Positions 18,891 through 28,264 of a stretch of 64,000 bases of DNA are shown here, in pieces. The notes beneath the pieces were generated by a model that worked only from the letters and a program-made list of their open reading frames with translations, did no database searches and was not told the DNA's origin. Within the stretch, counting starts at the first letter, position 1. The number at the start of each line of letters is the position of its first letter. The translations under genes and the position numbers were made by a program. The stretch lies in NCBI RefSeq assembly GCF_017356035.1, contig NZ_JAFIQX010000002.1, positions 806,001 to 870,000 of the forward strand. The letters run 5' to 3'. The DNA is from Longitalea luteola. Its GTDB lineage: Bacteria > Bacteroidota > Bacteroidia > Chitinophagales > Chitinophagaceae.

Positions 18891-20471
18891 ATGGTAGAGA
18901 TTAAACCCGATGAGATATCTGCGATATTGCGTCAGCAATTGAGCAACTTTAACGCAGCTGCCGACCTGGAGGAAGTGGGTACTGTACTGCAGGTGGGTGA
19001 CGGTATCGCCCGCGTGTACGGTTTGAATAACGTACGTTCTGGTGAACTGGTTGAGTTTGAGAATGGTGTACGTGCAATTGCCCTTAACCTCGAAGAGGAT
19101 AATGTGGGTGTGGTATTGATGGGTGAAAGCGGTGATATTAAAGAAGGCGCTAAAGTACGCCGTACCGGCAAGATCGCTTCTATTAACGTAGGCGAAGGCA
19201 TGCTGGGCCGCGTGGTAAATACATTGGGTGAACCCATAGATGGAAAAGGGCCCATCGCCGGCGATAGATTCGAAATGCCCCTGGAGCGTAAAGCCCCTGG
19301 TGTTATTTATCGTGAGCCGGTAAAAGAACCCCTGCAAACAGGTTTGAAAGCGATCGACGCCATGATCCCCATCGGCCGCGGACAACGTGAGCTGATCATC
19401 GGCGACCGCCAGACTGGTAAAACAGCCATCGCTGTTGATACCATCATCAACCAGAAAGAATTTTATGCAGCCGGCAAACCGGTTTATTGTATATATGTTG
19501 CCATTGGTCAGAAAGCATCAACTATTGCCGGTGTGATGAAGACCCTGGAAGACAATGGCGCTATGGCTTATACAACCATCGTAGCTGCGTCGGCTTCTGA
19601 TCCGGCTCCGTTACAGTTCTATGCGCCATTCGCCGGAGCTGCCATTGGTGAGTACTTCCGTGATACCGGACGTCCTGCCCTGATCATTTATGATGACCTG
19701 TCGAAACAGGCCGTAGCTTATCGTGAAGTGTCATTGTTGCTTCGTCGTCCGCCCGGTCGTGAGGCTTACCCTGGTGATGTATTCTACCTGCACAGCCGTT
19801 TGCTCGAGCGTGCTGCGAAAGTGATCAACGATGATTCTGTGGCAAAGAACATGAACGATTTGCCCGACTCAATAAAGCACCTGGTTAAAGGCGGCGGTTC
19901 ACTGACTGCCTTGCCGATCATTGAAACACAGGCCGGTGACGTATCTGCCTACATTCCTACAAACGTGATCTCGATCACCGATGGCCAGATATTCCTGGAA
20001 TCGAACCTGTTCAACGCAGGTATTCGCCCGGCCATCAACGTAGGTATCTCCGTAAGCCGCGTGGGTGGTAATGCGCAGATCAAATCAATGAAGAAAGTGG
20101 CCGGTACGCTGAAGCTCGACCAGGCCCTGTACCGTGAAATGGAAGCCTTCTCTAAATTCGGTGGTGACCTGGATGCTGCTACGAAACTGGTACTTGATAA
20201 AGGTGCCCGTAACGTGGAGATCCTGAAACAAACTCAATACACACCATTCCCTGTTGAAAAACAGGTAGCGATCATTTACCTGGGTACACAAGGTTTGCTG
20301 CGTGAAGTGCCTGTTAAGAGAATGAAAGAGTTTGAAGAGCACTTCCTGATGGAAATGGAGAACAAGCTGCCTGAAGTACTGGGTGAATTCAAAAAAGGTA
20401 ACTTACCCGATGATGGTATTAAGAAGATGGTTAATCTGGCCAACACCCTGATACCTCAATACAAAGCATAA
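18891..20471 (+). CDS. atpA: ATP synthase F1 subunit alpha
   Basis: The 526-residue protein has the full three-domain alpha structure. The P-loop is GDRQTGKT at 171-178, the visible Walker B-like strand is [12 protein letters not shown], and the conserved SRLLERAAK and arginine-finger region ([19 protein letters not shown]) are present. Alpha subunits bind but do not hydrolyse nucleotide and alternate with beta in the head. The next expected gene, atpG for gamma, is absent; a strong terminator follows 24 bp after the stop codon. atpD and atpC are not in the window, as is common in Bacteroidota. Confidence 0.97.
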   Translation: MVEIKPDEISAILRQQLSNFNAAADLEEVGTVLQVGDGIARVYGLNNVRSGELVEFENGVRAIALNLEEDNVGVVLMGESGDIKEGAKVRRTGKIASINVGEGMLGRVVNTLGEPIDGKGPIAGDRFEMPLERKAPGVIYREPVKEPLQTGLKAIDAMIPIGRGQRELIIGDRQTGKTAIAVDTIINQKEFYAAGKPVYCIYVAIGQKASTIAGVMKTLEDNGAMAYTTIVAASASDPAPLQFYAPFAGAAIGEYFRDTGRPALIIYDDLSKQAVAYREVSLLLRRPPGREAYPGDVFYLHSRLLERAAKVINDDSVAKNMNDLPDSIKHLVKGGGSLTALPIIETQAGDVSAYIPTNVISITDGQIFLESNLFNAGIRPAINVGISVSRVGGNAQIKSMKKVAGTLKLDQALYREMEAFSKFGGDLDAATKLVLDKGARNVEILKQTQYTPFPVEKQVAIIYLGTQGLLREVPVKRMKEFEEHFLMEMENKLPEVLGEFKKGNLPDDGIKKMVNLANTLIPQYKA

Positions 20472-20494
20472 CATACTTTCTTAAACGATATGGT

Positions 20495-20524
20495 AGCCAT
20501 CCCGGTTTCGGGGTGGCTTTTTTT
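20495..20524 (+). terminator. Terminator of the atp cluster
   Basis: A 9-bp stem with one T:G pair (20495-20503 with 20510-20518) and a 6-base loop is followed by a run of seven T ending at 20524. This is a strong intrinsic terminator directly behind atpA. Confidence 0.9.
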
Positions 20525-20530
20525 ATGCGG

Positions 20531-20579
20531 AACGCTGAACGCAAAACGCTAAACGCCGAACGCTAAACGCCGAACGCAA
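20531..20579. repeat. Heptamer block, seven exact units
   Basis: Seven uninterrupted 7-bp units: AACGCTG, AACGCAA, AACGCTA, AACGCCG, AACGCTA, AACGCCG, AACGCAA. The words match the long array at 5798-5991. Confidence 0.92.
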
Positions 20580-20583
20580 AACC

Positions 20584-20624
20584 GGCCTGCCGGCTTGCTT
20601 CGCGAAGACGCAGCAGGCAGGCGC
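20584..20624. repeat. GC-rich extragenic palindrome (REP-like)
   Basis: GCCTGCCGGC at the left and GCAGGCAGGC at the right flank the palindrome CTTCGCGAAG. Related CCTGCCGGCAGG-type palindromes are at 41809-41827 and 52235-52250. Confidence 0.55.
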
Positions 20625-20645
20625 CAAACGCTTCGCTCAAAAGGC

Positions 20646-20681
20646 ATTATCACATTAGCAAATCATCACATTAGCACATTG
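20646..20681. repeat. Heptamer block of the TTATCAC/ATTAGCA type
   Basis: Units ATTATCA, CATTAGC, AAATCAT, CACATTA and GCACATT follow in phase. The vocabulary is that of 10050-10149 and 18065-18240. Confidence 0.7.
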
Positions 20682-20931
20682 AGGTTCGCGTTTTCCCCGG
20701 TGTAAAAAAAATTGCAAAAAAGTAATATTACTATTGCACAATCAAAATTCAGTTTAGATATTTGTACCTGATCAGTGAAGCTGGTCAATCTCACCCAATC
20801 TCCTTTTAGAACCGTACCTGTTACTCCTGATGTTATTATTTCCCCAATGTTCCGTGAAAACTACCTGATCTTTTACCAATTCTCCTGTGAATTACTGTAT
20901 TCCGGTCCCTTAAAATGTATCTGTGCCAAGC

Positions 20932-21177
20932 ATGTACCTTTTGAAACACATATGTGGGGTTAATTCGGTTATATGTGAACTGATTGTAGCGCTGATTCTT
21001 GTAATATCTGCATGTTTGTCTTCTTTTACTGCTAACGCCGGTGCCATTCATCAACTACCGGTAACGCAAGGGCCCGTAATAACTGCCAGTAACGGCAATG
21101 TAAACACTAATTTATTTTTTTCTGATATAGCTAAATGCAACAATGCAGTTGCCGGTATGCAACTAATGGCTTTATAA
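20932..21177 (+). CDS. Doubtful small lipoprotein-like ORF
   Basis: An 81-residue frame starting MYLLKHICGVNSVICE has a hydrophobic stretch ending in a lipobox-like ISAC, then a Thr/Asn/Val-rich tail. No homologue is known to me and no promoter fits the Bacteroidota consensus exactly. It could equally be a chance frame in a gene-poor region. Confidence 0.25.
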   Translation: MYLLKHICGVNSVICELIVALILVISACLSSFTANAGAIHQLPVTQGPVITASNGNVNTNLFFSDIAKCNNAVAGMQLMAL

Positions 21178-21427
21178 AGCCGGTTGCGCATACCCAACCA
21201 GGGGTAAGTGAGTTACGTATTAAAGTAGTGTGCAGGTTGTTGGCATTGACAAATAGGGTAATAAGGAGGGATTGTAAATCAATAAAGTATAGCATTTGAA
21301 GCAGTTTAAAACGGGGATGAAATGTAGTGCATGATGCAACAATCCACATTCAAATGGTGTAATAAGTGTTATGTATGTATAAAGTACCCTGATGGATAAT
21401 TGTCCCTTAAGGAAAGAGATTAAAGTG

Positions 21428-21483
21428 TTTATTTTAAAGGGTACGATCAACAACGCCGTCCCGTTTCTACGGGAGGGTTTTTT
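21428..21483 (+). repeat. Terminator-like repeat unit, copy 1
   Basis: The unit runs TTTATTTTAAAGGGTACG, ATCAACAACGCC, then hairpin TCCCGT-TTCT-ACGGGA and six T. It shares almost every base with copies 2 and 3. Confidence 0.9.
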
Positions 21484-21688
21484 CTAAAATTCACTCCATT
21501 CCTATCAGAATACCTCAACCGAAATTCAATCATCTTAAGGCAAGTCATAACTGGCGACGAACAGGGCTAGCGTCAAAATCACAAGAAACGGATTACAAGT
21601 AGCAAGCATCAAGGTGCTGAGCCAATGCAGGCGGAATTGAAAATAAGGCTTATGGCTGCACCCTCGATCTTGCATCTTCGATAAACAG

Positions 21689-21745
21689 TTTATTTTAAAG
21701 GGTACGATCAACAACACCGTCCCGTTTCTACGGGAGGGCTTTTTT
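21689..21745 (+). repeat. Terminator-like repeat unit, copy 2
   Basis: It is identical to copy 1 except for G to A in the linker (CAACACCG) and an added C before the T run. It lies 261 bp after copy 1. Confidence 0.9.
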
Positions 21746-21830
21746 AAGGCTACATTGTATAATTAACATTTTGCCCGAACCAGGATAGCTTGTGCTTGTG
21801 CGCTTGCGTCCCCGGGGTCAATATAAAGAT

Positions 21831-21885
21831 TTTATTTAAAGGGTACGATCAACAACGCCCTCCCGTTTCTACGGGAGGGTTTTTT
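21831..21885 (+). repeat. Terminator-like repeat unit, copy 3
   Basis: It has one T fewer at the 5' end and a C in place of G in the stem, which makes a perfect 9-bp hairpin (CCCTCCCGT with ACGGGAGGG) before six T. It lies 142 bp after copy 2. Confidence 0.9.
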
Positions 21886-21939
21886 AGTATGTATCCCGTA
21901 CCTGAGGTGGGTTGGAGATGAAAATGTATTAAAAGAAGA

Positions 21940-21986
21940 AGTCCGAAAGCGGCTTTCAGGGAAAGCCACTTTCGGACTCTTTTTAT
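21940..21986. terminator. Strong bidirectional terminator
   Basis: An 18-bp stem with one mismatch (21940-21957 with 21961-21978) is followed by CTTTTTATT on the + strand and by a T-rich run on the minus strand. It ends the T9SS gene on the minus strand and stops any reading from the left. Confidence 0.9.
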
Positions 21987-22009
21987 TATTCAATCTTCCG
22001 GAATCTCGA

Positions 22010-24382
22010 TTAGTTCTTGATCATTTTCTTCTGGAAGATCTGTTCATTGCCAGCTTTCACATCCAGCACATAAATGCCTTTCACAAGACCAGCCGGCAGA
22101 TTAATGCTGATCGAATGGCTGCCGACACTCAGCTTTTCGGTTGTTGTGTACACTTCTCTGCCGGAGAAATCTACGAGGCGGATGCGAACAGTCTCAGCCG
22201 ATTTTAACCGCACCTGCACATTGATATTCCGGTCGAAAGGATTCGGCACCGCTTCAACATCCAGTTCCTTGGCATTTAACCTGATAATACCTGAATAGCT
22301 ATAGCTGCCACCTTTTTGTACAACCTTCAGGCGATAGTACCTAACGGTAGCAAAAGTATGTTCTGCATCAGTATACTGGTAGGCGTTGGCCGATTGATTA
22401 TTACCCTTGCCTGCTACTTTGCCGATAGTACCGAACGCTGTTCCATTACTGGAGAATTCTACTTCATAATAAGCAACATTTTCATCGCCGTTCATGGTCC
22501 AGTTCAACACAGACTTGTCCTCATTGAGACTGCCTTTGAATTTCAGGTTTGTTAAAGGCAATACACCATCTGAATAGAAGCAGGTAGGCGTTTGACCGAT
22601 ATTGCCGGGATCGCTTGAGTTAACAAACATTACGTTGCCATCTGCATCATACAGGGTGATCCTTGACTGGTTACAAACCTGTCTGTTGGGTTCGGTAACT
22701 ACCCGGAATGTTACCACGGCGGCGTTTACACCACCTGGTCTTACAATGCCAGGGTCTTCACCCACACTATTAACGAGTCTTCCGCCCGAAACTGCAAACG
22801 GCATAGTGCCACTCACATCAGGAACAAACGTGCCATTTAAACGGGTGGTATTGGCCAGATAGGTTGTGCTGGGTGGAATATAATCATACATGTATACGCC
22901 CGCCGCATTGATGTTACCGATGTTGGTTACGGTAATGATATATTCAACCGTGTCGCCGCCAACCACTGTGCTGCTGCCATTGATGTTCCGGTATGTTTTG
23001 TCGGCAATGATCGAGCTTGCCAGTACAGGGAAACCACAAGCGGTGTAATCACCACTGGTATACACATCGGTGTTAGATGAATTGATCCTCGTTGCCTCCA
23101 TTGTTTGCAGATCGAGCCTGTATACATCATGATATGCTCCATTGATGTATACATTACCATTCGCATCTATCGCCAATGACTGCGAAGTACCGGGGAATGG
23201 GTTTACCCGGCCCATAAAGGTGGCAACCCGGGTAGTGGGGTTGATCTTGTACATGTTACTGCTGTTGGCGATCAGGTACAATTTACCAGAGCCATCGGCA
23301 AAGAGGTCTCCACCAGCTTCGTCCCTTACGTTTCTGCTGCCGTTTGTCGACGCATTGTTCAATTGCCCCAGCCGCACGATCTCCGGAATGTTTCCGGGTA
23401 GGATCCTGAACCGGATAAGATCCCGGGCATTAGAGGTCAGCGCGTAGAAATAGCCATCAGAGCCCTTACCCATACGGTTTATATTCCAGCCGTCATTGGT
23501 ATTTGTTTCCAATTGATAGCCTGTATATCTGTAAATGGTATCAGTGTCCAGATCATAATAACAAAGCGGTGGTTGGGGATCACTGCTATTATTAACAAAA
23601 TAGATCCTGTTGCTATCCCTGTCATAGGCTATGGCGGCAGAACCGTTCAGTAATTGTACTCTCTCTCCGCCTGGAGGATCTGTAGGCCGTTTAATTCTGG
23701 CTTTGGTAAATGCGTCAGCCTGCGGGGGAGCACCAAAACCACCAGGCCCCTGGGCAAGGATAGGCCCACCTGTACCATCATCGGTATTTACAATTCTCAA
23801 ATAACTGTACGTGGTACTATTACTGGCACCATCAACAGGGGTCACCTGATAAACCACATTACAGGCATCGTCTTCCGTAATGTCGGTATACACCGTATTC
23901 GTAGCCTGAATGGTAGCCACCATGTTCTGGGTGGCTTCAATGGTGGCATTGTTGAAGATCCTTCCTCCATTGGCGGTTACGATCACCCTAAACCTGATCG
24001 TGGCTGTTGCATTAGGCGCCAGAATGCCCGAACCGTACGTGGGCGAATTAATGTACCGGCCGCTTCCTGCAAAAGGCATAACACCACTATTGTCAGCTAT
24101 TGCTGCACCATTTAAAGTAGTGGAGCCTGGTACATACCTTACACCCGCGGGTACGTTATCGTATAGCCGGGATGCGACAAAGTTTTGTGAAGTAAGGTTC
24201 CTTACGGTGATGGTATATATCAAAACGTTACCAACCATGGCGGTAGTACCATCGCCTCCCGTAGAGAAATTCTCCATCGTTTTAACAAAATCCAGCACTG
24301 CTTGTGCCTGCGTACGCGCCTTAAAGCCCAATAGCAATAAGGCTAAGAGCAACGCTCTCATTGGGTAGAATTTTAAGTTCAT
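22010..24382 (-). CDS. Large secreted DUF11/T9SS sorting-domain protein
   Basis: The 790-residue protein begins MNLKFYPMRALLLALLLLGF with a signal peptide ending near TQAQ. Two DUF11-type (conserved repeat) beta modules, each with YTITV or YIITV strands and a PAGVRYVPGSTTLNG or PPSTTYLANTTRLNG motif, lie near residues 28-165 and about 460-590. Between them is a beta-propeller-like region with DLDTDTIYRYTGYQ and repeated NG(S/N) loops. The C-terminal 75 residues are a T9SS type A sorting domain (VEAVPNPFDRNINVQV...GIYVLDVKAG). It is expected on the cell surface or outside the cell, perhaps in adhesion. Its propeller may bind a ligand, which cannot be named. Confidence 0.85.
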   Translation of the reverse strand: MNLKFYPMRALLLALLLLGFKARTQAQAVLDFVKTMENFSTGGDGTTAMVGNVLIYTITVRNLTSQNFVASRLYDNVPAGVRYVPGSTTLNGAAIADNSGVMPFAGSGRYINSPTYGSGILAPNATATIRFRVIVTANGGRIFNNATIEATQNMVATIQATNTVYTDITEDDACNVVYQVTPVDGASNSTTYSYLRIVNTDDGTGGPILAQGPGGFGAPPQADAFTKARIKRPTDPPGGERVQLLNGSAAIAYDRDSNRIYFVNNSSDPQPPLCYYDLDTDTIYRYTGYQLETNTNDGWNINRMGKGSDGYFYALTSNARDLIRFRILPGNIPEIVRLGQLNNASTNGSRNVRDEAGGDLFADGSGKLYLIANSSNMYKINPTTRVATFMGRVNPFPGTSQSLAIDANGNVYINGAYHDVYRLDLQTMEATRINSSNTDVYTSGDYTACGFPVLASSIIADKTYRNINGSSTVVGGDTVEYIITVTNIGNINAAGVYMYDYIPPSTTYLANTTRLNGTFVPDVSGTMPFAVSGGRLVNSVGEDPGIVRPGGVNAAVVTFRVVTEPNRQVCNQSRITLYDADGNVMFVNSSDPGNIGQTPTCFYSDGVLPLTNLKFKGSLNEDKSVLNWTMNGDENVAYYEVEFSSNGTAFGTIGKVAGKGNNQSANAYQYTDAEHTFATVRYYRLKVVQKGGSYSYSGIIRLNAKELDVEAVPNPFDRNINVQVRLKSAETVRIRLVDFSGREVYTTTEKLSVGSHSISINLPAGLVKGIYVLDVKAGNEQIFQKKMIKN

Positions 24383-24410
24383 AGGTTCCGGATTTACACA
24401 TGAAAGTTTT

Positions 24411-24418
24411 CAAAATTA
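24411..24418 (-). promoter_or_regulatory. Possible -7 element of the DUF11 protein gene
   Basis: On the minus strand TAATTTTG fits TAnnTTTG and lies 28 bp before the ATG. No good -33 box is seen. Confidence 0.4.
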
Positions 24419-24506
24419 AATTCAGTCATTAATTATGAAACAGGCCTCGCTCTGCTTCTTTAATTATAACCTTATAATCAAATTGTATTTACGTTTTTAC
24501 TTTTGA

Positions 24507-24761
24507 TTGCATTGGCCACAGGTTTTTAAGTTAATATCTATAGTTATCGTATCCATTGTCTTAAGATCTGTCTACAGTTTATTGTTTTCTATCAAAGGTT
24601 TAAAGGTGAACACTAATACTTCAGCCACTAATGATTTTGACCAGATGATCATATCCGATAAAACAGTAGTGAAAAAGGAAAATGTAAGAAAGGGTAGCAG
24701 TTTGGCTATACAGGAAGGTGTTTCCTGCACCATGGCGGGTAATGGTACTTGCAGTGCATAA
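24507..24761 (+). CDS. Doubtful small ORF with Cys-rich tail
   Basis: An 84-residue frame from a TTG start has a hydrophobic N-terminal segment (VFKLISIVIVSIVL) and a charged middle, and ends GVSCTMAGNGTCSA. The last part resembles a precursor-peptide core with Cys, Ser and Thr. No modification enzyme is encoded nearby, and the frame may be chance. Confidence 0.25.
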   Translation: MHWPQVFKLISIVIVSIVLRSVYSLLFSIKGLKVNTNTSATNDFDQMIISDKTVVKKENVRKGSSLAIQEGVSCTMAGNGTCSA

Positions 24762-25125
24762 TTACCTGCTAGGGTAATCGGGCAGCTAATTGCATCTAAA
24801 AGAATAGATGCCTGTAAAGGAGTTCCGATCCTTTTCATAGTTTTCAATACGGATATAACATTTAAAGGCGATAGTTAGCGCTTTTTCGCCAATCGTACAA
24901 CGCAAAAGCCACATCGATATTTTACATGGAACCACTTAAGTGGTTTACGGATAATATATTAGTATCAATTAATTATCAAAATAGGCTAGTAATCAAATCC
25001 CAATAAATTGTTGCCAATTATATATAAATGGAAAAACGACTCAAAAGTATGGCAGTCAATCACTTATAAACAAATTGCTGGTTTTTCCTGATTTTGGACG
25101 AATGTGGAAAAGTTCTTAAAAGTAA
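24762..25125. other. Gene-free stretch upstream of the TonB receptor
   Basis: About 360 bp with no coding signal and no clear repeat. It is AT-rich near 24940-25080. Confidence 0.5.
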
Positions 25126-25157
25126 TTTGGTTTATAAATTAAACCAGTTTACGTTTG
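25126..25157 (+). promoter_or_regulatory. Consensus Bacteroidota promoter of the TonB receptor operon
   Basis: TTTG at 25126-25129 and TACGTTTG at 25150-25157 are separated by 20 bp, close to the known -33/-7 consensus of the Bacteroidota primary sigma factor. The start site should be near 25162, which makes the ATG at 25174 the natural start codon. Confidence 0.75.
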
Positions 25158-25173
25158 GGTGCAAATCTACACC

Positions 25174-27444
25174 ATGCTACCGCTTTTGCCATTACTGGTT
25201 TTACTCTTATCCTTCCTCGCCGGTTCATCACAAACTGTCGTTTCAGGGAAAGTGAAAGACAACAGAGGGCGCCCGATACAGGGAGCCAGTATTACCATTA
25301 AAGATACCTATGATGGCGCCACTACCGACTCTTTAGGCGCCTATCACTTTAAAACAACCGAAAAGGGCGAGCAGATAATCCTGACGACTTCCATCGGCTA
25401 CAAAATACAGGAACAAAAACTAACTATCTCAGGCGCTGCCATGCAGCTTGACATCGTGTTAAAGCAGGAGCCCAATGAATTAACCGCTGTTACCATCACG
25501 GCCGGTTCCTTTGAGGCAAGTGATACCAAACGCGCCACTGTTTTAAACCCCATTGATATTGTAACCACTGCCAGCGCTAATGCCGATGTTACCGGCGCCA
25601 TACGAACATTACCAGGCGCCCAGCAGGTAGGCGAGAGCGAAGGTTTATTTGTGCGCGGAGGTACAGCCCAGGAAACAAAAGTATTTATAGACGGAACCCT
25701 GGTAAACAATTTCTTTTTCAGCAGTGTGCCTGACATCGCCCAACGCGGCCGCTTTTCTCCTTTTATATTTAAAGGAACCGTTTTCAGCGCAGGCGGGTAT
25801 TCTGCCTTATACGGTCAGGCGCTTTCTTCGGCCCTGATTCTGGAATCGGTTGACCTGCCCGAGCAATCTTCAGCCAGTGTAGGTATTTCAACGGTTGGAC
25901 TGAATGCCGGCTTTCAGCAGTTGTCGAAAAAAAAGAATGCGAGCTGGGGCGTCAATTACAGCTATGTAAACCTGATTGCCTACTTCGCAGCTGTTAAACA
26001 ACGTCCTGACAATTTCAAGATCCCTGCCTTTCACAACGGCGAAGTGAATTTCCGCATAAAGACATCTAAAACCGGTATGCTGAAATTTTATGGGTACTTC
26101 AACTTTAATAAGCTCGGTTTGCGCAGGCCTGATATTGATTCCATTGATCTGAAAAATGCTTTTAGACTTACCAACTTCAATATATATGGGAATTTGTCGT
26201 GGAAAGAAAAGCTGACCAATAAATGGCATTTGTACATGGGCGCCTCCTATAGCACCAATACCGATAAGATCGGCAACGAACTGCAGGACCAGTACAATGC
26301 GCCCGTGATGCTATCAGTTGAACCATATGACACCAAAAGCTTTCAGCTGAAAACGAATGGAGATCTTGCCCAAATTAAAACCGTGCTGGAAAGGCGACTG
26401 TATGGTTTAAGCGCCATTCGCTTTGGCGGCGAGTATATGTACTTTACCGATAAAAATATTTTTTTAAACGAATATGCAACGAACGATATTTCAACCGCCG
26501 ACGATCACTTCAAAGCTGCGTTTGCTGAAGCAGACCTTTATGTGACCAACGACCTGGCAGCTAAACTCGGTGGCCGTTTTGAGCATAGCTCCCTACTCGA
26601 AAAATCAAATTTGGTGCCCCGCGTGTCACTGGCCTATAAGGTAGGTAATAAAGCGCAGGCATCGCTGGCCTATGGCATTTTTTATCAAAAACCGGAAAAG
26701 GATTATTTCCTGCGTGGGTATGCCTATAACGACCTGTTATACACAAAAGCAACGCATTATATTGCCAACTACCAAAAGATAAGTAAAGATTACACCTTAC
26801 GTATTGAAGCGTTTTACAAGAAATACCATGACCTGATAAAGACCTACGGAAACAATAATAACGGTATGATTGACAGCATCGGTAATGGCGGCTTTGGCGA
26901 TGCCAAAGGCATAGAGCTGTTCTGGCGCGATCGTAAAACTTTTAAGGAAGTTGACTACTGGATCTCTTATTCATACCTGGATACCAAACGGGATTACCTG
27001 AATTATCCTTACGCCATTCAGCCAAATTTTGCTGCCAACCATACCGCCAACCTGGTAGTGAAAAAGTTTGTCGCCAAATGGAAAACGCAGTTTAACGGTT
27101 CCTATACATTCGCCACTGGCCGTCCTTATTACAATATCCGGTACAACAACAGCAGCGGCAAGTACCAGATTGCCGACCAGGGAAAAACCATTGCCTACAA
27201 TAACCTCAGTATTAGCGTAAACTATCTGCCAACCATTGGCAATACAAAAGCCAGGAAATTTGTAGTATGGGTCTTTTCCGTCAATAATGTATTAGGCAGC
27301 GACCAGGTATTTGGTTATAATTATTCTTACAATGGTTTGAGAAAAGATCCTATTCTGCCCACTGCCCGGCGATTCTTTTTCCTGGGGTGTTTCCTGAGCT
27401 TTGGTGTTGACAGAAGTGATGATGTGATCAACAGTAATTTATAA
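25174..27444 (+). CDS. TonB-dependent outer-membrane receptor
   Basis: The 756-residue protein is read from the ATG at 25174 (MLPLLPLLVLLLSFLAGSSQ), which gives a signal peptide; the GTG at 25159 lies at the predicted transcription start. Residues about 24-105 form the carboxypeptidase-regulatory-like domain (VSGKVKDNRGRPIQGASITIKD). A plug domain follows (about 120-230, with the GAQQVGESEGLFVRGG motif), then a beta barrel rich in Tyr, Asn and Lys. There is no SusD partner, so this is not a SusCD pair. The ligand is unknown. The two genes downstream are closely spaced and probably in the same operon. Confidence 0.88.
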   Translation: MLPLLPLLVLLLSFLAGSSQTVVSGKVKDNRGRPIQGASITIKDTYDGATTDSLGAYHFKTTEKGEQIILTTSIGYKIQEQKLTISGAAMQLDIVLKQEPNELTAVTITAGSFEASDTKRATVLNPIDIVTTASANADVTGAIRTLPGAQQVGESEGLFVRGGTAQETKVFIDGTLVNNFFFSSVPDIAQRGRFSPFIFKGTVFSAGGYSALYGQALSSALILESVDLPEQSSASVGISTVGLNAGFQQLSKKKNASWGVNYSYVNLIAYFAAVKQRPDNFKIPAFHNGEVNFRIKTSKTGMLKFYGYFNFNKLGLRRPDIDSIDLKNAFRLTNFNIYGNLSWKEKLTNKWHLYMGASYSTNTDKIGNELQDQYNAPVMLSVEPYDTKSFQLKTNGDLAQIKTVLERRLYGLSAIRFGGEYMYFTDKNIFLNEYATNDISTADDHFKAAFAEADLYVTNDLAAKLGGRFEHSSLLEKSNLVPRVSLAYKVGNKAQASLAYGIFYQKPEKDYFLRGYAYNDLLYTKATHYIANYQKISKDYTLRIEAFYKKYHDLIKTYGNNNNGMIDSIGNGGFGDAKGIELFWRDRKTFKEVDYWISYSYLDTKRDYLNYPYAIQPNFAANHTANLVVKKFVAKWKTQFNGSYTFATGRPYYNIRYNNSSGKYQIADQGKTIAYNNLSISVNYLPTIGNTKARKFVVWVFSVNNVLGSDQVFGYNYSYNGLRKDPILPTARRFFFLGCFLSFGVDRSDDVINSNL

Positions 27445-27469
27445 TGCTAACAAATAAAAATTAACCATC

Positions 27470-28108
27470 ATGACAAAAATGTTCTTTGTACTGCTGTCGC
27501 TTGCTATAGCTTCGCAGGGGATTGCACAAAGCGAAAAGTTCACTAAAGCAATGACCACCACCATTACACAAATGGATTCGGCCAAAACCGCCGATGATAT
27601 GCTGGCCGCATCGGCTGCCTTTGAACGTATTGGCGACGCCGAAAAAAATCAATGGCTGCCGTATTACTATGCATCATTGAGCCAGGTCATTTATGCGTTC
27701 ATGAAGAACGATATGAGCAATAATGACGCCTTAGCCGGTAAAGCAGCACAATTACTGGACAAAGCCGATGGCCTGCAGCCGAATAACTCTGAAATAAGCT
27801 GTGTAAAATCGATGATCGCCACTTTGCGTATGCTGGTAAATCCGCAACAGCGCTGGCAGCAGTATGGCGCAACGATACAGCAGGAACTGGACAATGCCAA
27901 AAAGCAGGATCCAACCAATCCAAGGCCGTATTACCTGCAGGGTCAGAATTTACGCAATACACCTGAACAGTTTGGCGGCGGCTGCAACAGTGCGAAACCC
28001 CTGCTCGAAGAAGCTAAGAAGAAATATGAAGCGTTTAAACCTGCATCAACCATAGCACCTAACTGGGGCAGGGATCAGGTTGAAAAAACGTTGGCTTCCT
28101 GCAAATAA
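27470..28108 (+). CDS. Secreted helical protein in the TonB receptor operon
   Basis: The 212-residue protein begins MTKMFFVLLSLAIASQGIAQ, a signal peptide. The mature part is all helical, with TPR-like pairs (DDMLAASAAFERIGDAEKNQWLPYYYAS, then about 75-105) and a Pro/Tyr turn TNPRPYYLQGQNLRNTP. It has no known catalytic motif. A start 25 bp after the receptor stop argues for co-expression. A role as a periplasmic partner of the receptor is an inference from position only. Confidence 0.7.
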   Translation: MTKMFFVLLSLAIASQGIAQSEKFTKAMTTTITQMDSAKTADDMLAASAAFERIGDAEKNQWLPYYYASLSQVIYAFMKNDMSNNDALAGKAAQLLDKADGLQPNNSEISCVKSMIATLRMLVNPQQRWQQYGATIQQELDNAKKQDPTNPRPYYLQGQNLRNTPEQFGGGCNSAKPLLEEAKKKYEAFKPASTIAPNWGRDQVEKTLASCK

Positions 28109-28116
28109 GCGGGATC

Positions 28117-28155
28117 GTCCACGCGTTTATTTGCAAATGCGTGGACAATTTTTTT
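28117..28155 (+). terminator. Terminator-like hairpin after the helical protein gene
   Basis: A perfect 8-bp stem (28117-28124 with 28139-28146) with a 14-base loop is followed by AA and seven T. It suggests that the regulator gene downstream is only partly co-transcribed. Confidence 0.8.
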
Positions 28156-28264
28156 CTGGTAAAATTTCATTATTTCTGGTAGCCCAGGGGCTGTAGAAAT
28201 TTAAAAGATCGAACCTTTAGCAGGTGTCAGGTTGTTTTAATTAATAGGTTTGAAAGCAATTGCA

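Larger units (their letters stand above)
20525..20931. other. Gene-free region behind atpA
   Basis: It holds a heptamer block, a GC-rich palindromic segment (20584-20624) and a second heptamer block, then about 240 bp of AT-rich sequence in which I see no gene. Confidence 0.5.
21178..22009. other. Gene-free region with three repeated terminator-like units
   Basis: No coding region is seen. It holds three near-identical 55-bp units, each ending in a hairpin and T run, then a long bidirectional terminator before the T9SS gene. Confidence 0.7.
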
